Part shown: piece after piece, positions 1 to 8,338 of the stretch
How the letters are laid out: every line of letters begins with the position of its first letter
How positions within the stretch are numbered: position 1 is the stretch's first letter
Made by a program: the position numbers and the translations under genes
Notes under the pieces: generated by a model
What the model saw: only the letters and a program-made list of their open reading frames with translations
Databases searched by the model: none
What the model was told of the DNA's origin: nothing
Assembly (NCBI GenBank): GCA_902776975.1
Contig: CACYSI010000006.1
Coordinates: forward strand, 1-43,865
DNA: 43,865 bases
Direction: 5' to 3'
From: an uncultured Ruminococcus sp.
GTDB lineage: Bacteria > Bacillota > Clostridia > Oscillospirales > Acutalibacteraceae

Positions 1-153
1 TATCACGCCCCGCGTGATGGGGAGAGGAGGAGCCGCCACACGAGGTCAAGGCATACCTACCGGATATGCCTACCGAGTACGGTGTGTGACGACGACAACG
101 CAGCTATGCGGAATTTAACGCAATAGATGTTAAAGGGTTTTATTTGAAATTAG
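1..153 (+). repeat. Right part of a MITE-like element (copy 1)
   Basis: The last 60 bases (94-153) are identical to 28671-28730, the right end of a complete 152-bp element with terminal inverted repeats upstream of mnmE. The interior here (roughly 20-93) differs from the other copy and contains its own short inverted repeats, such as GGCATACCTACC with GGATATGCC. The left end lies outside the window. It is most likely non-coding and non-autonomous; no transposase is visible. Confidence 0.6.
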
Positions 154-232
154 TATAAGGTTCTTTGCCCGGACTCGCGTGTCCTCTCAGGATGACACAC
201 TTAGCAAATCACAAAACGGGTGCAGCCCGCCA

Positions 233-268
233 TCAATTCCTAATTTCTCATTCCTATTTCCTAATTCT
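233..268. repeat. Degenerate heptamer tract (ATTCCTA-like)
   Basis: A run of imperfect ATTCCTA/ATTTCCTA units. A similar tract lies at 1911-1947. The rest of 154-464 is AT-rich and holds no gene I can support; the open frames there have no ribosome binding site and overlap repeat sequence. Confidence 0.45.
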
Positions 269-464
269 CCAAACCCAACTACCCTCCATTCTACTCTTAA
301 AACTCACTTTGTCAATATTACCTATCAGTTCGGTAGGCTTTTTTGTTTGGCTTATTCGATCCTTTTTTCGTCGATTCTGTTATAATTCTGTCACGGAATT
401 TATGCAAAATTACAGAAATTTAATTTTTTTATCAAATTTTAACGAATTTATCTTCAAAAAAGGC

Positions 465-494
465 TTGTATTCTGTAATAGTCTTATGCTATAAT
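465..494 (+). promoter_or_regulatory. Sigma-A type promoter of the dockerin gene
   Basis: -35 TTGTAT (465-470), 18-bp spacer, -10 TATAAT (489-494) preceded by TG at 486-487, so an extended -10. It is followed by the ribosome binding site AGGAGG at 513-518 and the ATG at 526. Confidence 0.75.
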
Positions 495-525
495 ATATGC
501 ACCAATATTATTAGGAGGATTTCTC

Positions 526-1530
526 ATGAAAAAAATTATTAGCATTGTGCTTGCTGTAATGCTGGTAGTATCAGTCGCGGCAGTTTCCGCCGGCGCTTAT
601 AACTCCGACGGCGACTACTCCAAGCTGTCTCCCGACGGCTATAATCCCGCGGATTCTTACACAGTAGACGCTAATACCCCTTACTCCGAAGAGGCGATCG
701 TAGCCTGCGGCGGCGATCTCTCCGAGACACAGACTATGTATTTCCAGGCTCCCGCAGACTGGGCTAACGAGTTCAACACCTTTGAGGGTCCCGACGACAG
801 CGAGCCTTACATGCATGTATGCGCTTACTGGTGGAGCGGTATCGCCGGCGCTGCCGACAAGGGCTGGCCGAGCGGTAAGGGCTGTACATGGGTAGGCTAT
901 CAGGCTCACCTCGTAGACAAGGCTAACCGCATCTACTCCATCAAGATGCCCAACGACGGCGGTTCACCCACAGTTGTATGGAACAACGGCGTTAACGGCG
1001 GTATGGACGATACTAAACCCATCTTCCAATACGGTCGTCAGATCCTCGACGCTAACACCGAGGGCGCTGTAGAAGGCGACTACGACACTCTGCCCGAGGG
1101 TTCTCCCACACAGGATGACTTCGACGGCTGTATCCAGATCATAGATTACAACGTAAAGCGCCCCAACCCCCTCACCGGCTTTGACAGCTACGGCTTTAAC
1201 TGGTATGTATACTACGGCAAGGGCTGCTACGGTTCATATTCTACAGACAGTGATAACTTCACCAGCAGATATGACAACTGCCTCAACCCCGAGCATCTGG
1301 CTGATCCCGACAAGTATCATCCCGCGCCCGGCGATGTAAACCAGGATAAGATCACAGACGTTCTCGACGCTGAGCTGATCCAGAAGTATCTGGTCAAGTT
1401 AGAGGATCTCACCGATACCCAGAAGGATATCGCTGACGTAGACGAGGATGGCTACATCTCCGTTATCGACGCTACCCGCATCCAGAGATATGTTGCAGGT
1501 ATTTGCGAGATCGACGGCACTAAGAAATAA
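526..1530 (+). CDS. Secreted protein with C-terminal type I dockerin, possible starch-binding module
   Basis: This 334-residue protein has a clear signal peptide (MKKIISIV..., hydrophobic core, cleavage near SAGA at about residue 24). The C-terminus, about residues 268-326, is a type I dockerin with two calcium-binding repeats, GDVNQDKITDVLDA and ADVDEDGYISVIDA, each followed by a helix. Dockerins bind cohesins on scaffoldins, so the protein is probably part of an extracellular cellulosome- or amylosome-like complex. The middle (about residues 75-165) contains W-rich segments, KGWPSGKG and VVWNNGVNGG, that recall CBM26-type starch-binding modules; this is inference. No catalytic motif was recognised. 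A strong promoter, a good AGGAGG site and a terminator indicate a monocistronic, possibly highly expressed gene. It is oriented toward the origin, against the expected fork direction. Confidence 0.85.
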   Translation: MKKIISIVLAVMLVVSVAAVSAGAYNSDGDYSKLSPDGYNPADSYTVDANTPYSEEAIVACGGDLSETQTMYFQAPADWANEFNTFEGPDDSEPYMHVCAYWWSGIAGAADKGWPSGKGCTWVGYQAHLVDKANRIYSIKMPNDGGSPTVVWNNGVNGGMDDTKPIFQYGRQILDANTEGAVEGDYDTLPEGSPTQDDFDGCIQIIDYNVKRPNPLTGFDSYGFNWYVYYGKGCYGSYSTDSDNFTSRYDNCLNPEHLADPDKYHPAPGDVNQDKITDVLDAELIQKYLVKLEDLTDTQKDIADVDEDGYISVIDATRIQRYVAGICEIDGTKK

Positions 1531-1566
1531 TCTGCTCCACAAGCACATTTTATATTGATCTTTCAC

Positions 1567-1596
1567 GGCGCTCTCTTTTGAGGGCGCCGCTTTTGT
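1567..1596 (+). terminator. Rho-independent terminator after the dockerin gene
   Basis: Nine-pair GC-rich stem (GGCGCTCTC with GAGGGCGCC, one G-T pair), TTTT loop, then CGCTTTTGTTTT. Confidence 0.85.
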
Positions 1597-1635
1597 TTTC
1601 AAAATATAAGCCCCGCTCCGCGAAGCATATCTGCC

Positions 1636-1745
1636 CATTGTAGGGGAGGGTCTTGTTCCTCGCCGGAGACGGCTCCCCCCTTGTCCTTCGGACATTCCCC
1701 CAACGGGGGTACCTCCCGATTGAAAATCAAATGATTTTCAACATC
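1636..1745. repeat. Composite intergenic repeat fragment
   Basis: Begins with CATTGTAGGGGAGGGTCTTG, shared with 9061-9089, 14892-14919 and (reverse complement) 34408-34437. It continues through short inverted repeats (CCCCCAACGGGGG, TGAAAATCAAATGATTTTCA). Non-coding. Confidence 0.5.
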
Positions 1746-1881
1746 TATCAAACTGATAAGTAAACTAACGTTTAAACAAACAATCAACTTTAATTTATGT
1801 TAATCAAGGCACACTCCCTGCAAAAACCGGGCGCGGGCAACAGCAGAACTTGCGTTCTTACTCTCCCGAAATATAAATCCA

Positions 1882-1907
1882 AAACGCTGACACGCGTGTC
1901 AGCGTTT
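1882..1907. repeat. 26-bp perfect palindrome containing GACACGCGTGTC
   Basis: AAACGCTGACACG followed directly by its reverse complement. The core 12-mer GACACGCGTGTC recurs at 5956, 10031, 19843 and 42569, always between genes. No T-run follows, so it is not an obvious terminator. Confidence 0.6.
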
Positions 1908-1953
1908 CCCTCAATTCCTAATTCCTATTTCCTCATTCCTCACTGAAAACCCC

Positions 1954-1982
1954 TTGCCTCTCCCCCGTTCCTGCTGTATAAT
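1954..1982 (+). promoter_or_regulatory. Promoter of the two-component operon
   Basis: -35 TTGCCT (1954-1959), 17-bp spacer, -10 TATAAT (1977-1982). The leader to the ATG at 2065 is about 75 nt. Confidence 0.7.
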
Positions 1983-2064
1983 AAACCTGTAACCCTTTCA
2001 TCATACAACCGTCACATTGACGCTGTATCATAAAATTGATAAATCCCGAACGGAGCGTGACAGC

Positions 2065-2739
2065 ATGAGCAAATTACTGATAGTAGACGACGAATTTCGC
2101 ATTCGCGAGCTGATCAAAAAATACGCCCTCTACGAGGGTCACGAGGTAGACGAGGCAGAGGACGGACAGCAGGCTGTGCTCAAATGCCGCAACAACACCT
2201 ACGACCTCATCATCATGGACATCATGATGCCCGTGCTCGACGGCTTCGGAGCCACCGAGCAGATCCGCCGCTTCAGCAACACCCCTATCATCATGCTCTC
2301 GGCGCGCGGCGAAGAGTACGACCGTCTCTCCGGCTTTGAGTCGGGCATAGACGACTATGTGGTCAAGCCCTTCTCCCCCAAGGAGCTCATGATGCGCGTC
2401 AGCGCCGTACTGCGCCGCTCAGGCTCAGATAAAAAAGACGATTCCAAGAGCAAGTTCGTATACAAGGGTCTCACCGTTGACTTCGCGGCGCGCGTAGTCA
2501 CCGTCAACGGCGAGCGCGTACAGCTCACCCCCCGCGAGTACGAGCTTCTCTTCTATATGGTCAACAACAAGGGTATCGCCCTCACCCGCGAGCAGCTTAT
2601 CTCCAAGGTCTGGGGATATGATTTCTTCGGCGATGACCGCACCCTCGACACCCACATCAAGCTGCTTCGCAAGAGTCTCGGCGAGTACGCCTCTCTCATC
2701 GTCACCCTGAGAGGAGTTGGTTATCGCTTTGAAACCTGA
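2065..2739 (+). CDS. OmpR/PhoB-family response regulator
   Basis: The 224-residue protein has an N-terminal receiver domain (LLIVDDEFRIRELI; phosphoacceptor Asp52 in LIIMDIMMP; switch Thr/Ser region IIMLSAR; conserved Lys in YVVKPF) and a C-terminal winged helix (VQLTPREYELLFYM ... LDTHIKLLRKSL ... LRGVGYRFET). It would be phosphorylated by the kinase encoded next, with which it overlaps by 23 bp, and act as a DNA-binding transcription factor. I chose the ATG at 2065, which begins MSKLLIVDDE; a TTG at 2017 would add 16 residues outside the receiver fold. The target genes cannot be read from the sequence. Confidence 0.9.
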   Translation: MSKLLIVDDEFRIRELIKKYALYEGHEVDEAEDGQQAVLKCRNNTYDLIIMDIMMPVLDGFGATEQIRRFSNTPIIMLSARGEEYDRLSGFESGIDDYVVKPFSPKELMMRVSAVLRRSGSDKKDDSKSKFVYKGLTVDFAARVVTVNGERVQLTPREYELLFYMVNNKGIALTREQLISKVWGYDFFGDDRTLDTHIKLLRKSLGEYASLIVTLRGVGYRFET

Positions 2740-4381
2740 TAAAAAAACCGTTAATACCCCCGACGACTCCATCTCTGCCGCCGAGCGTCCCGATACCGCG
2801 CCCCCTAAGCGCAAGCTGCCGCTGATGGTGCATCTATCCATCGGCTTTCTCGGCTTTTCGGCTATGCTCCTCGTCGTGCTCTGGCTGTTTCAGACGGTTT
2901 TTCTCGAGCAGTTCTACAAGAGCGTCAAGACAGGCCAGGTCAAGTCCTGCGCCTACTCCATAGCCGACAACATCGACTCCGACGAGCTTACCGATCTCAT
3001 TACTGAGATCGAAGAGCAGAACACCATGTTCGTCACCATATACAACACCGACGATACGCGCTTCGGCTGCGTCTATTCATCCACCTCACAGCCGGGCTTT
3101 CAGTCGGATATCGCTCAGGATACCGTAGCCGCAATCTATCATCAGGCTCAGTCCAACGGCGGCGAGCACTCCTCTATCACGCATATAAAGCGCTCCGAGC
3201 GCTTCTTTAAGCCCGATTGGGGCAAGACTCAAAATTCTGCTGTGAATAACGGCGATATGCAGGCTGATCCGGGTAATAACGGTTCTGCTTTCGACCCGAA
3301 CGGCGCAACCCTCGATCAGCAGCAAAAAAACACGACCAAGCACGAGCCTGCCTTTGAGAAGATGACGTCCGAAAACCTCGCCTACGCCAAGATCGTATCG
3401 TCATCCTCAGGCGAGCGTCTTGTCATAGTCGAGAGCGCCATCACCCCCGTAGCCAGCGTAGTCGATACCCTGCGCTACCAGCTCATCATCATGACGGTCG
3501 TCATAGTTATCCTGAGCATAATCATGGCTATCGCCGTAGCCCGCTTGATCTCAAAGCCCATTACCGACGCCACCGAAAACGCTAAGTCGCTCGCGCGTCA
3601 GGATTACGACGTCAACTTCTCCGGCGGCAGATATAAAGAGATCACCGAGCTCAACTCCACCCTCAACTTTGCCGCCTCCGAGCTTAAAAAGGTCGATTCG
3701 CTCCAAAAGGAGCTCATAGCCAACATCTCGCACGATCTGCGCACGCCGCTGACTATGATCACAGGCTACAGCGAGGTCATGCGCGACCTGCCCGGCGAGA
3801 TGACCCCCGAGAACATCCAGATCATCATCGACGAGGCTACCCGCCTCAACTCACTCGTCACCGACCTGCTCGACCTCTCGCGTCTGCAGAGCGGCACGGC
3901 TGATATCAAGTCCGCTCCCTTCTCTCTTACCGAGTGCATAGAGGGCATCTTCGGCAGATATACCAAGCTCAAAGAGAGCGACGGGCTCAACATTGTTTTT
4001 GAACACACCGAAGAGGTTTTCATCATGGGCGACGAGCTCAGGATGACTCAGGTGCTGTACAATCTGATAAACAACGCGATAAACTACATCGGCAGCGACA
4101 ACACCGTCATCGTCCGTCAGACCGTAGAGGGCGAAAAGGTGCGAGTAGAGGTCATCGACCACGGCGAGGGCATCCCCGCCGACAAGCTCGATTATATCTG
4201 GGACAGATACTATAGAGTAGACAAAGAGCATCGCCGCGCCAAGATCGGCACGGGTTTAGGACTGAGCATAGTCAAGGGCGTGCTACTCGCCCACAACGCC
4301 GAGTTCGGCGTCGAGTCCACCCCGGGTGAAGGCTCCGATTTCTGGTTCATCCTCCCCATCATCCCCACCGACAGCGACTGA
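2717..4381 (+). CDS. Membrane sensor histidine kinase
   Basis: Sensor kinase of up to 554 residues: cytoplasmic N-tail, TM1 at about 39-63, an extracellular sensor region of about 190 residues that includes a low-complexity N/Q/D-rich part, TM2 at about 253-277, HAMP domain, HisKA with phosphoacceptor His339 in IANISHDLRTPLT, and HATPase with NLINNAINY (N box), DHGEGIP (G1) and GTGLGLSIVKG (G2). It is translationally coupled to the upstream regulator. The start is uncertain: TTG at 2717 directly abuts the GAGGAG at 2711-2716, whereas TTG at 2729 (MKPDKK) has a more reasonable spacing of 12. The ligand is unknown. Its HAMP/HisKA layout matches the PhoR/WalK-like class, but no PAS domain is seen. 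Confidence 0.9.
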   Translation: MVIALKPDKKTVNTPDDSISAAERPDTAPPKRKLPLMVHLSIGFLGFSAMLLVVLWLFQTVFLEQFYKSVKTGQVKSCAYSIADNIDSDELTDLITEIEEQNTMFVTIYNTDDTRFGCVYSSTSQPGFQSDIAQDTVAAIYHQAQSNGGEHSSITHIKRSERFFKPDWGKTQNSAVNNGDMQADPGNNGSAFDPNGATLDQQQKNTTKHEPAFEKMTSENLAYAKIVSSSSGERLVIVESAITPVASVVDTLRYQLIIMTVVIVILSIIMAIAVARLISKPITDATENAKSLARQDYDVNFSGGRYKEITELNSTLNFAASELKKVDSLQKELIANISHDLRTPLTMITGYSEVMRDLPGEMTPENIQIIIDEATRLNSLVTDLLDLSRLQSGTADIKSAPFSLTECIEGIFGRYTKLKESDGLNIVFEHTEEVFIMGDELRMTQVLYNLINNAINYIGSDNTVIVRQTVEGEKVRVEVIDHGEGIPADKLDYIWDRYYRVDKEHRRAKIGTGLGLSIVKGVLLAHNAEFGVESTPGEGSDFWFILPIIPTDSD

Positions 4382-4455
4382 CCCGACAAATGTATAATCA
4401 ACTATCTGATTATTCCATAGTTTAGCGGCAGATATGCGTGTCTGCCGCTCCCTTC

Positions 4456-4525
4456 AAGCCTCCCTTTCCTAAGGGAGGTGGGTTCGCCAAAGGCGAACTC
4501 GGAGGGTTCTGCCGCGACAGCGAAC
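4456..4525. repeat. Imperfect-palindrome intergenic repeat (CCTCCCTTTCCTAAGGGAGG family)
   Basis: GCCTCCCTTTCCTAAGGGAGG followed by GGTTCGCC AAA GGCGAAC and GGAGGGTTCTGCC. Related copies lie at 30171, 37824 and 42650, with more divergent ones at 8889, 11137, 14765, 17604 and 20991. Confidence 0.6.
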
Positions 4526-4539
4526 AATAACTAATCACA

Positions 4540-4566
4540 AAGCCCGACACATAGGTCGGGCTTTTC
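4540..4566 (+). terminator. Terminator after the kinase gene
   Basis: AAGCCCGAC, 6-nt loop, GTCGGGCTTTT. Confidence 0.8.
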
Positions 4567-4581
4567 CTTACGATCCATATC

Positions 4582-4615
4582 CAAAAAACAAAGGGCTGTC
4601 ATCATGACAACCCTT
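4582..4615 (-). terminator. Terminator after mgsA
   Basis: Stem AAGGG-TGTCA / TGACA-CCCTT with one internal mismatch and a TCA loop. On the minus strand it is followed by TTTGTTTTTT. Confidence 0.75.
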
Positions 4616-4627
4616 TTCTTATCCTTA

Positions 4628-5023
4628 TCATCTGACGATATTACGCCAGTCGAGGTCTCCGCGCTCCAGTCCGTGGATCAGCACCTCAGCGGTAGCGATG
4701 TTAGTCGCCACGGGGATGTTGTGCATATCACACAGCCTTAGCAGATTCATATCATTAGGCTCATGCGGCTTCGGAGCCAGCGGATCGCGGAAGAATATGA
4801 GCATATCGATCTCGTTGCACGCTATGCGGGCCGCTATCTGCTGATCGCCGCCCTGAGAGCCTCCGAGAAAGGTCTGTATCTCCAAGCCCGTAGCCTCAGA
4901 TACCATCTTGCCCGTAGTGCCTGTAGCGCACATCTTGTTTCTGCTCAGTATACCGCAGTACGCTATACAGAACTGTACCATCAGCTCTTTCTTTTCGTCA
5001 TGTGCAATTATCGCTATGTTCAT
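4628..5023 (-). CDS. mgsA: Methylglyoxal synthase
   Basis: The 131-residue enzyme converts dihydroxyacetone phosphate to methylglyoxal and phosphate, a cytoplasmic glycolytic bypass. Family features are visible: [15 protein letters not shown], the ATGTTG phosphate-binding segment, [13 protein letters not shown], and the catalytic-Asp region [17 protein letters not shown] start at the ATG at 5023 because GGAGG lies just upstream (ATGGAGGTTAACATG); an ATG at 5062 would add 13 residues not typical of the family. It lies 42 bp after minD and is followed by a terminator, so it is the last gene of this transcription unit. MgsA next to min/mre genes is a recurring Firmicutes arrangement. Confidence 0.93.
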   Translation of the reverse strand: MNIAIIAHDEKKELMVQFCIAYCGILSRNKMCATGTTGKMVSEATGLEIQTFLGGSQGGDQQIAARIACNEIDMLIFFRDPLAPKPHEPNDMNLLRLCDMHNIPVATNIATAEVLIHGLERGDLDWRNIVR

Positions 5024-5065
5024 GTTAACCTCCATTTCTTTTGCCAAGGTTTCAGACAACATCTG

Positions 5066-5803
5066 TCATTTGATCAACACAGGTACGTCTACTCCCTGAA
5101 GTCTTTTTACTATACTGTCAAAGATCACAGCTGTCTGCGACCAGTTAGTAGTCAGCGCTCCGCGCTGAGACAGCGCTATGACTCTGATATCCTCGGGTAT
5201 CAGCCCTATCAGCCTCATGCCCGCCTCGTCGATGACCTCGTCCAGATCACCGTACAAACCCATCTTAAAGAACCTGTCACGCTCAAAGCGGTTGATGATC
5301 AGCCTGCGGTCTTTTATATCAAGCTCGTCCAGCAGACGGCTGATATTTCTGCATCCGCGTATGCTGATAGGCTCCGTGTTCACCACCACCAGCGCTCTGT
5401 CAGCGCCCTTTGCGGCGGCGATAAAGCCTGAGCCCGTGCCTGCGGGCGAGTCGATCAGGATATAGTCAAACCTGTCTCTTACCTCATCTATAAAGTTGCG
5501 TATCAGCGAGGGGCTTACCTCATCGTCCGCATGCAGCGGAGCCGCTATACAGTAGAGCTGCGGCACTCCGTCTACCTGATACATGGCGTCGGCGCGTTCA
5601 CACTCGCCGCTTACCGCGTCGGCGATATCATACACCAGCCTGTCAGATATCCCCAGCACCATGTCGATGCCTCTCATACCGCTGTCGCAGTCTATGATGA
5701 GCACTCTTTTATTCTCTTTTGCGAGAGCCACCCCCAGACCGGCGCATACGGTGGTTTTACCGGTACCGCCCTTTCCGGAGGCTACTACTATGACTTCACA
5801 CAT
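5066..5803 (-). CDS. minD: MinD-like septum-site ParA/MinD ATPase
   Basis: About 245 residues. Deviant Walker A (ASGKGGTGKTT), the switch segment DCDSGMRGIDMVLG and the IDSPAGTGSGF motif place it in the MinD branch of the MinD/ParA family. MinD normally binds the membrane through a C-terminal amphipathic helix and recruits MinC, with MinE or DivIVA/MinJ setting its position. Here the C-terminus (SIVKRLQGVDVPVLIK) is at best a weak amphipathic helix. Neither minC nor minE is next to it. I chose the ATG at 5803 (MCEVIVVASGKGG), which has an AGG about 9 nt upstream; ATGs at 5818 and 5851 are alternatives, but 5851 falls inside a hairpin. Operon with mgsA. Confidence 0.85.
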   Translation of the reverse strand: MCEVIVVASGKGGTGKTTVCAGLGVALAKENKRVLIIDCDSGMRGIDMVLGISDRLVYDIADAVSGECERADAMYQVDGVPQLYCIAAPLHADDEVSPSLIRNFIDEVRDRFDYILIDSPAGTGSGFIAAAKGADRALVVVNTEPISIRGCRNISRLLDELDIKDRRLIINRFERDRFFKMGLYGDLDEVIDEAGMRLIGLIPEDIRVIALSQRGALTTNWSQTAVIFDSIVKRLQGVDVPVLIK

Positions 5804-5842
5804 AAAGCTATACCTCATGTCAATTTTATCACAAAAACGCCA

Positions 5843-5873
5843 AAAGAGCAACTCTATTGAGCTGCTCTTTTTG
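5843..5873. terminator. Hairpin terminator between the PBP2 gene and minD
   Basis: GAGCAACTC TATT GAGCTGCTC (8 of 9 pairs) with T-rich sequence on both sides. On the minus strand it could end or attenuate mre/PBP2 transcription before minD. Confidence 0.55.
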
Positions 5874-5940
5874 TAGAATTGTTATTAAGAAATTTAGTTA
5901 TTTTAAACAAATAACGCTCTCTGTTTTCTTATAAAAATAG

Positions 5941-6075
5941 TCATTGCGAGGGCTCGACACGCGTGTCAGCCCGTGGCAATCTCAACCAAATAATAAGAGT
6001 CTGTTACCCTCTCGCTCCTTAAGCGAACCCATGTGTCCCTGAGCGAACCCATGTGTCCCTGAGCGAAGTCGAAGG
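5941..6075. repeat. CATTGCGA...GGCAATCTCAACC repeat plus tandem 20-mer
   Basis: 5941-5987 is a repeat with complementary ends (TTGC...GGCAA) and the palindrome GACACGCGTGTC in its centre. At 6021-6060 a 20-bp unit, (A/G)AGCGAACCCATGTGTCCCT, occurs twice in tandem, followed by a partial unit GAGCGAAGTCGAAGG. The 275-bp gap between minD and the PBP2 gene holds no gene I can support. Confidence 0.6.
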
Positions 6076-6148
6076 ATCTTACGCGCCGACTTTCATGTCA
6101 GACTGCAACTGTCAGTTATATCGCGCGAGCTATCGGTATAACAATAAA

Positions 6149-8290
6149 TCAAAATTCCCACGGGTCTTTCTCGACCTCTTTAACGGTTTTATCATAGAAG
6201 TACGCGTCCATCATGTCACACGCCGTCTGCTGAGGCAGATAGCTGTGAGCGCCGTGCTCAAATACCACCGCCACCGCTATCTCGGGCTTATCATAGGGCG
6301 CGAAGGCGATGAAGACATTGTGGTCAGATCCCGCGTTCTCGGCGGTACCTGTCTTAGCCGCCATCTCCACGGGATATTTGCCCGCCATGCTCCGTCCTGT
6401 CGGGGTCTGCAGTACCGCGTACATAGCTTCCTTCACATAATCGATGTTCTTCTGCGAAACACCCGTCTCAGCCATGATCTCGGGCTTTTCGGGATCATTA
6501 TACAGCACAGTCTCATTACGCTCATAGTTCACTATCTTGCGCACGAGATGAGTGCGGTATCTTACGCCGTTGTTGGCGATAGTCGATACATAGGTCGCGA
6601 GCTGTACAGGTGTGAAGGTATTGTCGCTCTGACCGATAGCCGCCTGCACGGTATTGCCCTCAAACCAGGTCGTCGAGTCTCTTCCCGCGAGAAATCCCGT
6701 GTTCTCATATACCTCCAAGCCCGTCTTAGCGCCTAAGCCCAGCTTTTCGGCGTACATATACATCGTGGTGATGCCCGTGCGCCTGCCTACCTCCGCAAAG
6801 TAGCAGTTGCACGAGTGCGCCATAGCACTCTCCAGCTCCTGATCGCCGTGACTGCCCAAGCAGTGCACCACATCGTCCTTGTAGTAGTCATACACGCCCG
6901 AGCAGTTGATCGAAGTCTCGGGAGTGATTATCTTCTCCTGCAGAGCCGCCGTAGCCACACAGGGCTTGAAGGTCGAGCCGGGGGCGAAAGCGCCGTCAAA
7001 GGCGCGGTCATACATCGGCAGATCATCGTTGTTGAACAGATAGTCCGAGTAATCCGCGTCATAGTATTTTGATATATCGTAGCTCGGATAAGACGCCGCC
7101 GCTATGACCGAGTTATCCCTGACGTCGAGCATAACAGCCGCTCCGGCGATACAGTCCTCGCCGAACTTCGACTGCTGCTTCGCCCTAGCCGCCTTAGCCT
7201 TTTTCTGCTCCTCGATACCTAATTTCCTTGCCTCTTTGATGTTTTTCGCAAGAGAGAAGTTCGCGACCTCCTGCACATTAGAGTCGATGGTCAGATATAC
7301 TGTATCTCCGGGCTTTGCCTCCACGGTCTCTTTTTCGCCGACTATCTTACCGTCCGAGTCGGTGACTATGGTCTTGACTCCCGCTTCACCTCTGAGGTAG
7401 CTCTCCATAGCCGCTTCTATGCCGAACTTACCTATGGTATCGTTGAGCTGATATCCGTCGCCCTTATGCGCCTCGTATTCTTCTTCATTCAGATTGCCTA
7501 CGACGCCTAAGATATGCGGTACCAGAGTACCGTTTCTGATGACCCTGTCATTTACCGTTCGTATCTCTACAGTCGGAACGGACTGAAAACGCTCGGACAC
7601 TATCGCCGCGGCGTCAGCCCCAACATCCGAGGCGAACACATATACCTGCTCGTATGAAAAACCGAGCTTCTCCATATTATACCGTATAGATACTACCGAT
7701 CTCCTCGTGAACGGATCGGTGATATTATCCGCTTTATATCTCTTCGCCAGTCCGTCTACTATCTCGCCTGCCGACAGCCCCTCTTTGTTCAGCATAGCGG
7801 GCGACTCGATATACTCCACATCGCCGGCGCTGCCTTCGTCAAACACAAAGCTGCCGTCCTGTATGGAAACAGGCAGAGCGTCATAGTATTTTTTATCACA
7901 TTCATTAAGTATATTTATCAGGTTGATGATGATTCCGTTGAGCTCATCCTCACGCAGGTAGACCTTGTTGAGTACAACATTATACGCAGTTTCATTAACA
8001 GCCAGCGCCTTGCCGTTGACGTCAAGTATCTCGCCTCGCGTCGCGTCCGATACCACCGTATAAGAGGTCGAGGCGGCGGAAAGCTCCTTATACTCCTCTC
8101 CGTGTACGAGCTGCCAGTCAAAGAGCCTTACCGCGAATACTCCGAAGATCACCGCCAGCAAAACAGCGCAGATTATTATCCTTTTTTTGCCGTTGTCCTT
8201 TTTCTCTTTTTTCGCGGAGCCGTTCGTTGAACTGCGCTTATTCGCGCTCAGTATCTTATCATAGCTCTCGTTGATATCGGGCTTTTTCAC
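6149..8290 (-). CDS. mrdA: Penicillin-binding protein 2 (class B transpeptidase)
   Basis: This 713-residue class B PBP has a short cytoplasmic tail, one TM segment (about 36-57), a dimerisation/pedestal domain (RGEILDVNGKALAVN is the typical start) and a transpeptidase domain with SxxK at Ser439 (PGSTFKP), SCN in AHSCNCYFAEVG and KTG at Lys646 (AAKTGTAEN). It cross-links peptidoglycan during elongation with MreBCD and RodA. The start is GTG with AAAGGAGG 6 nt upstream. It follows mreD by 48 bp in the mre cluster. No rodA is in this window. Confidence 0.92.
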   Translation of the reverse strand: MKKPDINESYDKILSANKRSSTNGSAKKEKKDNGKKRIIICAVLLAVIFGVFAVRLFDWQLVHGEEYKELSAASTSYTVVSDATRGEILDVNGKALAVNETAYNVVLNKVYLREDELNGIIINLINILNECDKKYYDALPVSIQDGSFVFDEGSAGDVEYIESPAMLNKEGLSAGEIVDGLAKRYKADNITDPFTRRSVVSIRYNMEKLGFSYEQVYVFASDVGADAAAIVSERFQSVPTVEIRTVNDRVIRNGTLVPHILGVVGNLNEEEYEAHKGDGYQLNDTIGKFGIEAAMESYLRGEAGVKTIVTDSDGKIVGEKETVEAKPGDTVYLTIDSNVQEVANFSLAKNIKEARKLGIEEQKKAKAARAKQQSKFGEDCIAGAAVMLDVRDNSVIAAASYPSYDISKYYDADYSDYLFNNDDLPMYDRAFDGAFAPGSTFKPCVATAALQEKIITPETSINCSGVYDYYKDDVVHCLGSHGDQELESAMAHSCNCYFAEVGRRTGITTMYMYAEKLGLGAKTGLEVYENTGFLAGRDSTTWFEGNTVQAAIGQSDNTFTPVQLATYVSTIANNGVRYRTHLVRKIVNYERNETVLYNDPEKPEIMAETGVSQKNIDYVKEAMYAVLQTPTGRSMAGKYPVEMAAKTGTAENAGSDHNVFIAFAPYDKPEIAVAVVFEHGAHSYLPQQTACDMMDAYFYDKTVKEVEKDPWEF

Positions 8291-8338
8291 GGTGATCCTC
8301 CTTTCATCACATAGTCAAACCGAATACAAAATGACCGC

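Noticed and set aside
165-542. 125-codon open frame upstream of the dockerin gene
   Set aside because: It overlaps a MITE-like end, a heptamer tract and the mapped promoter, has no ribosome binding site and no protein-like composition.
2017-2064. Upstream TTG start for the response regulator
   Set aside because: It adds 16 residues before the MSKLLIVDDE start of the receiver fold and has no clear ribosome binding site.
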